Positions 54,994 to 64,000 of a stretch of 64,000 nt of DNA are shown piece by piece. Source of the stretch: Gambelia wislizenii (Eukaryota; Chordata; Lepidosauria; Squamata; Crotaphytidae); contig JAUMIR010000001.1 in NCBI GenBank assembly GCA_030847615.1, positions 262,011,187 through 262,075,186 on the forward strand. Direction: 5' to 3'. Made by a program: the position numbers and the translations under genes. Under the pieces are notes generated by a model, which worked only from the letters and a program-made list of their open reading frames with translations, was not told the origin of the DNA and did no database searches. Position 1 is the first letter of the stretch; the number at the start of each line of letters is the position of its first letter.

Positions 54994-55838
54994 GGACTTT
55001 ATCAACACATAAAATATGGCATCATAATGATGCCACATAACCGTGAAAGGGTGTGCATATCAGATGACGTTGCCCTTATGTGGTTATGTCCCCACCAAAA
55101 CCCATAGTTTTTTATTGACAGCTGAAGCCATCAATAGATCCCTGTAGCACTTTTGTGCCAGCATTGCCAACGTGTGAAACCTCAAGCCACTGTACTCACA
55201 TCAATGCAGCATCAATGGCTGGTCTGGCGCAAACAAACACTTCTGAGTGAGATTGAGACAGCCAGTGTAACTGACACACTTTTTAAGACCCTCCCCAGGT
55301 TACTTGGGACCTTTAAAGTGTGTGTATGTGCTTTTAAAAACTTTTTCTGTCTTTTTAAAAAATTTCCCACACAGGAGCCCTGGTGGCACAGTGGTTAAAT
55401 GCCGGTACTGTAAGTCACCACATTGCAAGTTCGATTCCAGAGGGCTCCAAGGTTCACTCAGCCTCCCATCCTTTCATAGGTCAGTAAAATTAGGACCCAG
55501 CTTGTGGGGGCAATTAGCTAACACACATTGGAAACTGCTTAATGCAGTGTAGATGTGTAAATTGCTATTGCTTAAAACAATTTGTAACCACTCTGATAGC
55601 CTTGTGGCTGAAGAGTGGGGTATAAATAAATAAATAAAAATAATAATAAATAATGGAGATAGTCCATGGGATTTCAAAGGAGGGAGTGAACAGAGCTCCA
55701 TTCACATCCTCTTTCATTGCCAAGGAAGCCTTTGCCAGGATTAGAGGTAAGTGCGGTGGGGATAGTTTTTTTGCTGGCATAAAATGGATTTATTTATGCT
55801 AGGAAAAGAATGCATTTAAGGGGTTCATCTGATAAAAT
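54994..55838. mobile_element. TIR element, family R, copy 5, split by a SINE
   Basis: Left end GGACTTTATCAACAC, right end TTCATCTGATAAAATC. Colinear with copies 1-4 on both sides of the SINE at 55374-55653. It carries CAGATGACGTTGCCC and GTGAACAGAGCTCCATTCAC. Confidence 0.8.
55374..55653 (+). mobile_element. tRNA-derived squamate SINE, full length
   Basis: GGAGCCCTGGTGGCACAGTG head, CAAGTTCGATTCCAG box-B-like sequence, the conserved body and a TATAAATAAATAAATAA tail ending with AATAATAATAAATAATGG. The best preserved SINE copy here; useful as the local reference. Confidence 0.88.
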
Positions 55839-56589
55839 CACCTGCCAGTGTGTTACACAAATTCCAGTGAAACACTGCACTGGAATACATTGCTAAATGT
55901 CTAGGCTGAGGTCTTCTATTGTACTTACAGAGTCATAACCTAGTAAGTGTTCCATATATATCTATGCTACATTTTCACAATCATGACACTATTGCCATGG
56001 TCATAAATACCCCCAGAACACTACCCACTACCCACATCCTTCTGAAGCACCCCACTTTCAAACACCACAGACCTCTGAAATAGCAGTGTTCATATAGCTC
56101 TCTCTTCCCAAATTTAGGGGTTATCTAAATGGCAAAAATACTCCTCACAGAATGCAAGGAGAAGACAAACTGTCCCAATGGCAAGCCTTTGTGTCTTTTC
56201 CCAGAGTATTTTTAAAAAATGGCAAGGGAAATGCCCATTCCCACTTGTTGGGACAAGTGATTTGATATGAATCACTTTCCCATATGAGAGGAAGTTCAAA
56301 CCTGATTGGCCGGATGAGCATGGGGGGGGGGACTTGCTAACAGGGCAAACATCCATTGCCATCATGTTGGATTTTCACCTTATTGAGTGATTGCTAAGGT
56401 GACAAAATGGGGGGTTGTTTTCTCTCTCTTTTCCTCTTTTTTTGGTAAAGGTGAAATATCACTTATGTGCAACGTGGACATAGGCAGGGTTTTTTTTCCA
56501 AAATTTTTTTTGGGTGGCAGCACATTTAAAAACACAAATAATTCATTCGTGGCTGCCATCTTGATTAGGGGGCATGAGAGGATTATGAG
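55839..56589. other. Non-coding stretch, nothing recognised
   Basis: No gene or repeat family recognised. A T-run and G-run lie near 56326 and 56490-56510. Confidence 0.45.
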
Positions 56590-58392
56590 GGCTCTAGCTC
56601 CCACTTTGGAAGAGACCCTTAAGGCCATACAGCAGATGAAAAATGGCAAGGCAGCTGGGATTGATGGAATCCCACCTGAAGTTTGGAAACACGGAGGTCA
56701 TGCACGCCACGAAAAATTCCACGAATTCCTTGTGAATTGCTGGGAAAAAGGGGAACTGCCATCAGATCTCCGAGATGCAGTCATCATCACCCTGTACAAG
56801 AAAAAAGGAGCAAAATCCAACTGCTCAAACTATCGAGACATAAGACTGCTCTCTATTGCTGGAAAAATCCTTGCAAGGATACTCCTGAACAGATTAGTTC
56901 CTGCTATTGCAGAAGAACTTCTTCCTGAAAGCCAATGTGGCTTCAGAGCCAATAGGAGTACTACAGATATGGTATTTGCCCTTAGGCAACTGCAAGAAAA
57001 ATGTAGGGAGCAGAACAAGGGTCTCTATGTAACATTTGTCCACCTCACCAAAGCCTTCGACACTGTAAGTAGAAAAGGTCTGTGGCAGAACCTGGAAAGT
57101 CTAGGATGTCCCCCCAAATTCCTTAAAATGATTATCTTGCTACACGAGGGCCAGCATGGACAAGTCAGATATGGCGATGCTCTTTCAGAGCCCTTTCTAA
57201 TAACTAATGGAGTGAAGCAAGGTTGTGTTCTTGCACAACTTTATTTACAATCTTCTTTAGCAAGATGCTCCAAAGGGCTATGGCAGAGCTTGAAGAAGAC
57301 GACGGAATCTATATACGTTACCGTACTGATGGTAGCTTGTTTAACTTAAGCCGTCTGAGGGCTCACACTAAGACTCTAAACTATCTAGTCCGTGAGCTGC
57401 TCTTCGCCGATGCTGCTGCCCTTGTTGCCCACACAGAAGCAGCTCTGCAGCGCCTAACGTCCTGCTTTGCAACAGCTGCAGACCTGTTTGGGCTAGAAGT
57501 CAACCTGAAGAAAACAGAAGTTCTTTACCAGCCTGCACCACAGGACGAACACCACCATCCCCACATTGCCGTCGGCAAATCTGTGCTCAAGTCCATTCAG
57601 CAGTTCACCTACCTGGGAAGCATCATCTCTTCAGATGCCAAGATTGATAAAGAGATCGATCACAGATTAGCAAAGGCATATAGTGCATTTGGAAGACTTC
57701 ACAAAAGAGTCTGGAGCAATAAACACCTGAGGCAAAGCACAAAAATCAGTGTGTATAGAGCCATTGTACTGTCTATCCTCCTTTATGGATCTGAAACATG
57801 GGTCACCTATCACCACCACCTACTACTCCTTGAGGGCTTTCATCAGCGCTGTCTACGCACAATCCTAAATATACACTGGACTGACTATGTGACAAATGTT
57901 GCTGTCCTTGAGCAAGCAGGGATCACCAGCATTGAGGCCATGATATTGAGAACGCAGCTGCGCTGGGCAGGGCACGTTTCTAGGATGGAGGACCATCGCT
58001 TCCCAAAAATACTACTCTACAGTGAACTCGCCACGGGTCAGCGTAGGAGGGGCGCTCCAAAAAAGCGATACAAAGACTCCCTGAAACAACATCTCAGGCT
58101 TGGCCAAATTGATCACCAACAGTGGTCCGCCCTGGCCTCACATCGGGAGGCATGGAGACGCACTATCCACAATGCTGCAGCCTTATTTGAGAACTCACGA
58201 TGAACAAGTGTTGAAGAGAAACGACAAGGCAGAAAGAATCATAACCCAAAAACATCACCCAAGGAGACCTTCTGCTGTGCTTTTTGCAACCGGACTTGTT
58301 TATTTCGGATTGGCCTTTTTAGTCATCAGCGCGCTTGCAGAAAGCGCGGGATGAGTCCTTCCTGAATCTTCGTTTGTGAAGAAAAGCCAGAG
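56590..58392 (+). pseudogene. LINE RT, family E, copy C, longest
   Basis: Frame 1 (about 56590-57235) starts in the linker (PTLEETLKAIQQMKNGKAAG) and holds LYKKKGAKSNCSNYRDI, CGFRANRSTTD and motif A as F-V-H-L-T-K-A-F-D, where the first aspartate is histidine. A single-base deletion near 57234 (GCACAACTT against GCACCAACTT in copy D) shifts to frame 2 (57223-58203), which has LLFADAAAL, the thumb, LYGSETWV and LRWAGHVSRMEDH. A CGA-to-TGA change at 58201 removes the zinc-finger tail, whose codons continue to 58350. The element ends with AAAAGCCAGAG. Endonuclease missing. Not active. Confidence 0.88.
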
Positions 58393-59040
58393 AAAACCAT
58401 TAAGACAAGTCACAGCTGCTGTGACTTGGTATTCCTGACGAGCAATCCTTTGGCCTTGTATAGACAGCCTCTTATACTCCATCTCAGGGTAGCTCCCTCA
58501 AATTTAAGGTTGATTCTGGGGGTTGATTCCTTATGTGTAGGGTGTGGGATCTTGGCCCTAGTTTCAACATATGTCATAACTTGGAGAAAAGGGAGCTATA
58601 TGACTACAGCTATTTTAGTCTTAGGGAAGACATGCAGAAGAGATAACTGGTGTTGCAAAGAAATCACAGGTAGAGTTGTTGGTTTCTGGATGTATTCAGG
58701 GAAAATTTCTGCCCCCCTTAAATCTTCTCCACTTTCTGTTCCTCCCTAACAATAGTGTGATGGGCTCTACCACTGTTTAAATAAAATCCATCTTTGCCAC
58801 AGAACATTTAGACACTTTTTTTAGCCTTGAAGTAACAAGCAAATAGTTTTGTCAAGTTGTCACAAATAGTCCTGCATCTATTTGACACACACACTAGCAG
58901 CAAGCACAGTTTTCAATACAGTTTTGCCACAAGCAGCTCAACTGTGAGATTATGCAATAGCAAGTGGTAATTAAAGTCTCCTAAAAGACGGAACAGCAGT
59001 AGCTCAGTTCAGAAGGGTATACTAGGCCCCTGGTGGAGAG
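58393..59040. other. Non-coding stretch, nothing recognised
   Basis: No gene or repeat family recognised. Confidence 0.45.
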
Positions 59041-59094
59041 TTCCTTTCCTTTCCTTTCCTTTCCTTTCCTTTCCTTTCCTTTCCTTTCCTTTCC
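59041..59094. repeat. (TTTCC)n microsatellite
   Basis: About eleven perfect pentanucleotide units. Confidence 0.95.
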
Positions 59095-59600
59095 GAGTGT
59101 AGATAATCAATGGTGTTCAAAACATGTTATTGGAAAGGAATGTGTAAAAAGTAGTAGTTTGAGGAAGGAAGAACTAATATAAATGAATACCTGAGACCCT
59201 CTTGCACCTGTATCATGATTATCATCTTGTTCCTACAGGTTCCAATTTTTATGCAGAATGGCATGCACATCTCTCTACATGACTATAGTTGTTCTTAGTG
59301 GATGAATTGCATGCAAATAGAACTGGATGAGCACTCGGAGCCATATCTACTCCAGCAACCTTTTAGAACTGTAGTGTTCAATCAAAAAAGATTATTATTA
59401 TGTTCCAATTCTTTTTGAACTTAACAATAGAAACTTCTTTAATTAAGACTGAGAAATGGAGAAGTCTTATTAGACTAGGATTCGAGAATTAGTTAACATC
59501 ATCTATTCAGTAGATACATATATATAATATAATATATATATATATATATATATATCTGTAAGGAATAGTTTATTGCATAAGGAAAAGTTGGAATAGCCAC
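59095..59600. other. Non-coding stretch with (TA)n
   Basis: An AT dinucleotide tract lies at about 59518-59556. No gene recognised. Confidence 0.5.
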
Positions 59601-59940
59601 AAGTAGGCTGCCCTGGACTTACCAGGACAGCCCGAGTTGCGGGCTGGTGAGCCCTGGCCCTGTCGTCGCCGTGTGGCAGGCATGGGTGCCTCCATGCCTG
59701 CCTAAGGTCTCCTTCCCAGCCAGCTTCTGGCTGGGAAGGGGATCATAGGCTGACCAATCAGGAGAGTGACACTCTCTCCTGATTGGTTGGCTTGTGCACC
59801 CCTCAGCCAATCAGACGCGCAGCCCTCTGGCGGCCTCTGATTGGCTGAGGGGCGGGGCCAGTCCTCTATCAGGTCCAGCCACTGGGAATAAATTCCTGGC
59901 TCATAGATGGACCTGGCCAGTTGGCTCATCGGAGCCGAAG
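59601..59940 (+). repeat. A1 terminal repeat of Ngaro-type copy 2
   Basis: Matches A2 with about 30 bp extra (CTGGCTGGGAAGGGGATC region and a GAGTGACACTCTC hairpin near 59760) and a few substitutions. It ends CCAGTTGGCTCATCGGAGCC. Three CCAAT-type boxes in both orientations (ACCAATCAGG, GATTGGTTGG, AGCCAATCAG) and GATTGGCTGAGGGGC, then GGAATAAATTCC as a palindromic TATA-like element at 59885-59896, give a probable RNA polymerase II promoter. Confidence 0.85.
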
Positions 59941-60660
59941 AGGAACTTCGGTCAATGATGCAATACCGCCTGAACTCTGCTCGGTCCGGTACACATCATT
60001 CAATCAGGCAGTCAGGCTGGTCAGGGCCTGCGGCCCTGGTGCCCTTATGGCAAAGTGCAACATTCAGTTAGCATTCCAGTTTCTCCTAGTTCACCCGGAG
60101 GACCACTGCCTACTAGGCTTTAAGTTTCAGGGACACTGGTACTATGATATGGCCCTCCCAATGGGATGCTCCATCAGCTGTTTTGCCTTCGAGACCTTTA
60201 GTACCATAAGGCATAGGACAGATCCTCTTCCGTAACTCACTACCTGGACGATTTTCTTTTTATCGGGGCGGTGGGGAGGGCAGACTGTGGGTTTCTTCTT
60301 CATTCTTTCCAGGAACTGGCCTGGGAACTGGGAGTCCCCCTGGCACCTGATAAGATGGAGGGCCTGCCAGCAGCATGGTCTATCTGGAAATCACATTGGA
60401 CTCTGTAGCAGAGGTATCCCGCCTACCGAAGGACAAGCTAGAAAGGATCAAGCAGAAGCTGCAGCAGGTCATCGCCAGAGACAAGGCCACCTTGAAGGAA
60501 GTGCAGTCCCTACTGGGTCACCTGAACTTTGCATGCAGGGTGGTGGGCCCTGGCAGGGCCTTCTGCAGTAGGCTGGCCAGGCTCACTACAGGCTGTCAGG
60601 CCCCGCATCACCACATTTGTCTCACAAGGGGGGTAAAATAGGACTTAAGGGTGTGGCTGC
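59941..60660 (+). pseudogene. RT fragment, Ngaro-type copy 2
   Basis: Frame 59921-60235 resumes inside the RT at SVNDAIPPELCSVRYTS, equivalent to copy 1, and has K-C-N-I-Q-L-A-F where copy 1 has K-C-D-I-Q-S-A-F: the motif A aspartate is lost. MALPMGCSISC is intact. The YLDD box is present at about 60236-60253 (THYLDDF) but in a shifted frame. The connection continues at 60375-60641 (GHLNFACRVVGPGRAF). Non-functional. Confidence 0.85.
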
Positions 60661-61184
60661 GCTTCTTGGATGGGTACAATGGGGTCACTTTTTGGCTGGG
60701 TGAGGCAGCTCCGGGGCACGGGCTACAGGTCCAATCAGATGTAGTGGGAGATGTTGGGTTTGGGGTCTACTTCAATGGACACTGGTGCACCCAGTGGTGG
60801 CCTTCCGACTGGAGGCAATCTGATGTTATTCGGGACCTTATGTTCCTCGAGTTTTTTCCCATATTAGTAGCTGTACACCTCTGGAGAGACGAGTTCCGGA
60901 ACAGGCGTATTTGTTTTTGGTGCGACAACCAGGTGGTTTTGCGGATTATTAATAAGCAGTCTTCCAGGTCTGACAGGGTCATGCAACTCGTCAGAGAATT
61001 TGTTCTGGTTTGTTTGGCAGAAAACATCACTTTTACAGTGCGGCATGATCCGGGTGTTGATAACGATATTGCGGATGCATTATCTCGATTCCAGGACGAC
61101 GGGTTTTGGGAACTGGCCCCAGGAGCAGAAATGACGCCGGTGACCTTCCCATTTGAGCTGTGGCACCTTGGGAAGGAATGGTGA
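60651..61184 (+). pseudogene. RNase H domain, Ngaro-type copy 2
   Basis: An intact 177-residue frame. S-D-V-V near residue 29 is the first acid region, F-L-E-F-F-P-I near residue 72 the second, W-C-D-N-Q-V-V near 97 the third, and N-D-I-A-D-A-L-S-R near 152 the fourth, giving a DEDD set. It would remove RNA template and primers during cDNA synthesis. The domain is complete although the element is defective, so it may be relatively young. Confidence 0.88.
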
Positions 61185-61194
61185 TCCAGGGGGT

Positions 61195-62086
61195 GTTCAA
61201 CTCACTGACACCCTCCACCCGGGGCAGCTACTCCAGGGCGGTAAGGCAATTCTTCAGTTTCAGGCAACAACACGGCTATGGGAACTCCTGACCATCCTCT
61301 GAGCGCGAGGTCCTGCACTACATGGCAGCCTTAAAGGATAAAGGCCTGGCCCCTAGGTCCATATCGCTGCAGCTGGTGGCCATCTCCTTCTTTAACAAAG
61401 TGGCTGGGCAGCACGATCCCTGTGCATAGTTCCTGGTTTGCAAGGCAGTCGAAGGATGGTGATGGATGGATATAAGCAAGCAGGACACTCGCAGGCCTAT
61501 CTCCTTTGGACTGTTGTGTAGCCTCATGACATCTCTCCCCGGGGTATGCCGATCCAGGTACGAAACTCGGCTCTTCTGCTCCACCTTCACGGTTGCCTTT
61601 TTTGCAGCACTGCGGGTCGGGGAGCTTGTCTGCAGCTCCAAAGGTGACAAGTCCGGACAGGCACTTCAGCTGAAGGACATAGCACTTTGGGAGGAAGCCC
61701 TACGAGTGCGTATCCAATGGTCCAAGAACGACCAACGTGGTCACGGGGTTTGCCTGCAGGTTGGGAAGGTCGTCGGGTCTCCAGCCTGCCTGGTTCAACA
61801 CATGTGGCATTACCTGAGGCAATGTCCAAGCAGACTGGGAGCCCTGTTTATCCACCAGGATCTCTCCCCTGTAACGCGCTTCCAGTTCATCAGTGTGCTG
61901 CGTTCCACCTTACGTCTCCTCGGTTGCCCGGCGGATGAGTTCAGAGGACACTCCTTCAGGATTGGGGCAGCAACTACAGTGGCAGCAGAAGGCATGTCTG
62001 CACCCGCCATCCAACGTCTGGGCAGGTGGCGCTCCAGGGCCTACACCTCCTACATCCGTCTGGAACATGATCTTCTCCTCCATTAG
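61195..62086 (+). pseudogene. Tyrosine recombinase, Ngaro-type copy 2
   Basis: The N-terminal core-binding part (61195-61460, starting NSLTPSTRGSYSRAVRQF) has in-frame stops, but the catalytic part is open at 61466-62086. FFAALRVGELVCS carries catalytic arginine I, WSKND a likely lysine, HSFRIGAATT the H-x-x-R box, and LGRWRSRAYTSYIR the nucleophilic tyrosine. This is the best preserved recombinase domain in the window. It would join circular cDNA to target DNA. Confidence 0.9.
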
Positions 62087-62196
62087 GCCTAGTGTCAGAT
62101 CCCTCTAGTCGAAAGGTGACCATCTTTGGCAATAGCTGCAGGGTTGGCGGAAGCCGAGCTCAGGGTGGGCGGGAGCTCAGCTTTAGTGGCGGGGAA

Positions 62197-62633
62197 CATG
62201 GGTCATGTTTTTCGATCGCCGGGGTCTGGGGGTCTCCGGTAGTCCAGTCTCAAGTTAGGGCTAGGTCAGGTTCAAGTTCATGACCACAGAGACCCCACCT
62301 CCAGTATCAGATCACGTGATTGGTCACATGACTAGGTCACATGGCCAGATCTCCTGATCAGGTCATGTTTTTGGGCTACGTGATCTCCTAGCAGCAGGCT
62401 ATCAGATGCGTTCTCGGCCAAGCAGGTGGACTTGGCCAATGCCCAATTTTTGACCCATGCCCCAGGTCCAACCACAGCAACTATCACCAAAGAAAGTTGT
62501 GGCCACTTTTTGCCAACTTCATCACCTTATCTTACTTTGTATCAAATATATATAGTTCTCTGCATGTATCTTGTGTTGCATTGTCTTATTTCGGGGAGGT
62601 GAAGGGGATGGGGGGCTATCTCACTCAGCATGC
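62197..62633 (+). repeat. B1 terminal repeat of Ngaro-type copy 2
   Basis: Direct repeat of B2 (63033-63468). It contains GGTCATGTTTTTCGATC, a tandem array of degraded CACGTG units (62313-62382), CAGGTCCAACCACAGCAAC and ends CTCACTCAGCATGC. It has more CpG-to-TpG/CpA changes than B2. AA follows at the A2 junction. Confidence 0.88.
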
Positions 62634-63032
62634 AAGTAGGCTGCCCTGGACTTACCAGGACGGCCCGAGTTGTGGGCTGGTGAGACCTGGCCCCGTTGCC
62701 ACCGCGTGGCAGGCATGGGCGCTGCCATGCCTGCCTAAGGTCTCCTTCCCAGCCAGCTTCTCCCCTGATTGGTTGGCTTGTGCGCCCCTCAGCCAATCAG
62801 ACGCGCAGCCCTCCGGCGGCCTTTGATTAGCTGAGGGGCAGGGCCAGTACTCTATCATGTCCGGCCGCCGGGAATAAATTCCCGGCTCATAGATGGACCT
62901 GGCCAGTTGGCTCATCGGAGCCAAAGACCCACCCACCCTCCCTCAGTTAGGATTTCTTTGTGAGTTAGTTCCTTACTGTGTTGTTGTTTGCATCTTTGTT
63001 TCTTGTCACAACTTTCTAGGGCAAATGGGGGG
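62634..63032 (+). repeat. A2 terminal repeat of Ngaro-type copy 2
   Basis: Starts AAGTAGGCTGCCCTGG like A1 and continues past the A1 deletion point with CAAAGACCCACCCACCC to the B2 boundary, so it retains about 90 bp of A not present in A1. Confidence 0.88.
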
Positions 63033-63468
63033 CATGGGTCATGTTTTTTGATTGCTGGGGTCTGGGGGTCTCTGATAGTCCAATCTCAAGTTAGGACTAG
63101 GTCAGGTTCAAGTTCATGACCACGGAGACCCCACCTCCAGTATCGGATCACGTGATCGGGTCACGTGACTAGGCCACGTGGCCAGATCTTGTGATCAGGT
63201 CACGTGTTCGGGCCATGTGATCTCCTAGCAGCGGGCTAGGAGATGCATCATCGGCCAAGCAGGCGGGCTTGGCCGATGCCTGATTTTTAACCCATGCCCC
63301 AGGTCCAACCACAGCAACTATCACCAAAGAAAGTTGTGGCCATTTTTTGCCAACTTCATCACCTTATCTTACTTTGTATCAAATATATACTTCTCTGCAT
63401 GTATCTTGTGTTGCATTGTCTTATTTTGGGGAGGCGAAGGGGACGGAGTGCTATCTCACTCAGCACGC
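63033..63468 (+). repeat. B2 terminal repeat of Ngaro-type copy 2
   Basis: Direct repeat of B1. Best preserved copy of the 13-bp CACGTG array (63149-63219). The element's right end is CACTCAGCACGC, followed by AATTATA. Confidence 0.88.
63147..63226. promoter_or_regulatory. 13-bp-period CACGTG (E-box) array in B2
   Basis: CACGTG occurs at 63149, 63162, 63175 and 63201, with degenerate units CTTGTG at 63188 and CATGTG at 63214. All six fall on a perfect 13-bp lattice. Unit examples are TCACGTGATCGGG and TCACGTGACTAGG. B1 has the same lattice at 62313-62382 with one base deleted after the first unit. CACGTG is bound by bHLH-zip factors such as MYC/MAX, USF and TFE3 families, so an enhancer-like role is possible. 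Confidence 0.85.
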
Positions 63469-63720
63469 AATTATACCCTGCAACTAAAAGGGTAGAAGTA
63501 CGTAGTTCATTTATATGTTATTTGTAGTTTTAGATTAGAAACGTTATTGTTATGTGTCATAAGTGTTTGTAATTTTTGTTTGTTTCTCATGTTGGTTCTG
63601 TAGGAGTTTTTTGGTATGTTTAATAAAAAATATTTTTAAAACCCTGGAATATGCAGTATTATTCACCATCATGTCTACCAATTAGATTTTGTTTATATAT
63701 GGATTTGTTTGGAACCAAAG
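63469..63720. other. Non-coding stretch, nothing recognised
   Basis: No gene or repeat family recognised. Confidence 0.4.
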
Positions 63721-64000
63721 AGATTATCAGACAGGAATGCAAAAAGCATTCCTGTCCCATAATCTCCAATCCCACCCCTGTCCTGGCACAATAACCCTCA
63801 CCATCACACTTACTTTCTCTTCCATCAACAGGCAACCCAAGAATGTGAAGTTGAAGGCTTTCATAGCCGGCATCCATACATTTTCCTTTTTGTTTGTTTG
63901 TTTGTTTGTTTGTTTTTCAGGCTGTGAGGCCATGTTCTGGAATAGTTTCTTTCCCAGAAATTAACAGAGCTCTAACAGAGCTTCATTTACTTCCTGGACT
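63721..64000 (-). mobile_element. TIR element, family R, copy 6, runs off the window
   Basis: The minus-strand end at 63721 is TGTCTGATAATCTC, with subterminal GGGACAGGAATGC hairpin as in copy 3. Inner sequence to 64000 includes GGAAGTAAATGAAGCTC, matching GAAGTGAATGGAGCTC of other copies. The other end is beyond the window. Interrupted by repeat P at 63845-63958. Confidence 0.72.
63845..63958 (-). repeat. Dispersed repeat P, copy 3
   Basis: Minus strand reads TTTCTTTCCAGAACATGG-like left arm and, after a (CAAA)n run (TTTG on plus, 63891-63915), GATGCCGGCTATGAAAGCC. Shares both phrases with copies at 23812 and 37020. Confidence 0.65.

Larger units (their letters stand above)
59601..63468 (+). 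mobile_element. Ngaro/PAT-type tyrosine-recombinase retrotransposon, copy 2, internally deleted
   Basis: Architecture is A1 (59601-59940), partial RT, RNase H, tyrosine recombinase, B1 (62197-62633), A2 (62634-63032) and B2 (63033-63468). A1 resembles A2 and B1 resembles B2, in direct orientation: the split direct repeats that define PAT/Ngaro-type elements. At 59941 the A1 repeat is joined directly to RT sequence, so gag and the 5' RT are deleted. Ends are AAGTAGGCTG on the left and CACTCAGCACGC on the right, followed by AA. Confidence 0.92.

Noticed and set aside
55374..55450. tRNA gene at the SINE head
   Set aside because: The head has tRNA-like promoter boxes but no cloverleaf with correct stems, and it continues into a SINE body.

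Overview
The window looks like intergenic or intronic DNA from a squamate reptile, probably an iguanian-type lizard. The evidence is the repeat content: tRNA-derived SINEs with Bov-B-type 3' tails, a 5S rRNA-derived SINE, palindromic hAT-like MITEs, an L2-like LINE, an (AG)n-tailed non-LTR element with an apurinic-type endonuclease and reverse transcriptase (RT), and a PAT/Ngaro-type tyrosine-recombinase retrotransposon. The species call is an inference from families I recognise; I could not search a database. I found no convincing host protein-coding exon, tRNA gene, functional rRNA gene or CRISPR array. All recognisable coding sequence belongs to decayed retrotransposons.

Layout. 0-14 kb: SINEs, palindromic MITEs, three solo LTRs of one family (about 2.4, 4.6 and 11.5 kb; a fourth lies at 29.1 kb) and a 1.45-kb hAT element with a perfect 8-bp target duplication inside one of those LTRs. 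14-16.4 kb: a LINE insertion with an inverted 5' part (twin priming) and an LTR. 18.4-19.6 kb: a SINE split twice, by a TIR transposon and by a foldback element. 20-31 kb: several copies of a roughly 510-bp TIR element (family M), one hosting both a SINE and an LTR. 31.3-33.4 kb: two tandem LINE copies. 34-42 kb: more TIR elements, L2-like 3' ends and a microsatellite-rich, exon-like stretch at 40.6-41.2 kb. 43.7-49.6 kb: a Tigger-like MITE split by an almost complete minus-strand Ngaro-type element (gag-like, RT, RNase H, tyrosine recombinase). 52-58.4 kb: two 5S-SINEs, a SINE inside a TIR element and the longest LINE RT fragment. 59.6-63.5 kb: a second, plus-strand Ngaro-type element with the split direct repeats A1-ORFs-B1-A2-B2. 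63.7-64 kb: the edge of another TIR element.

How the parts relate. Many insertions interrupt recognisable older repeats, so empty sites and relative ages can be read directly. The two Ngaro-type copies complement each other: one keeps gag and most coding regions but has a simplified 3' end; the other lost gag but keeps the full terminal-repeat architecture. Together they suggest a shared AA dinucleotide at the recombination points. The 3' repeats of the second copy carry a 13-bp-period array centred on CACGTG, the most unusual sequence pattern here. The three RT-bearing LINE copies share a substitution in the catalytic FADD box.
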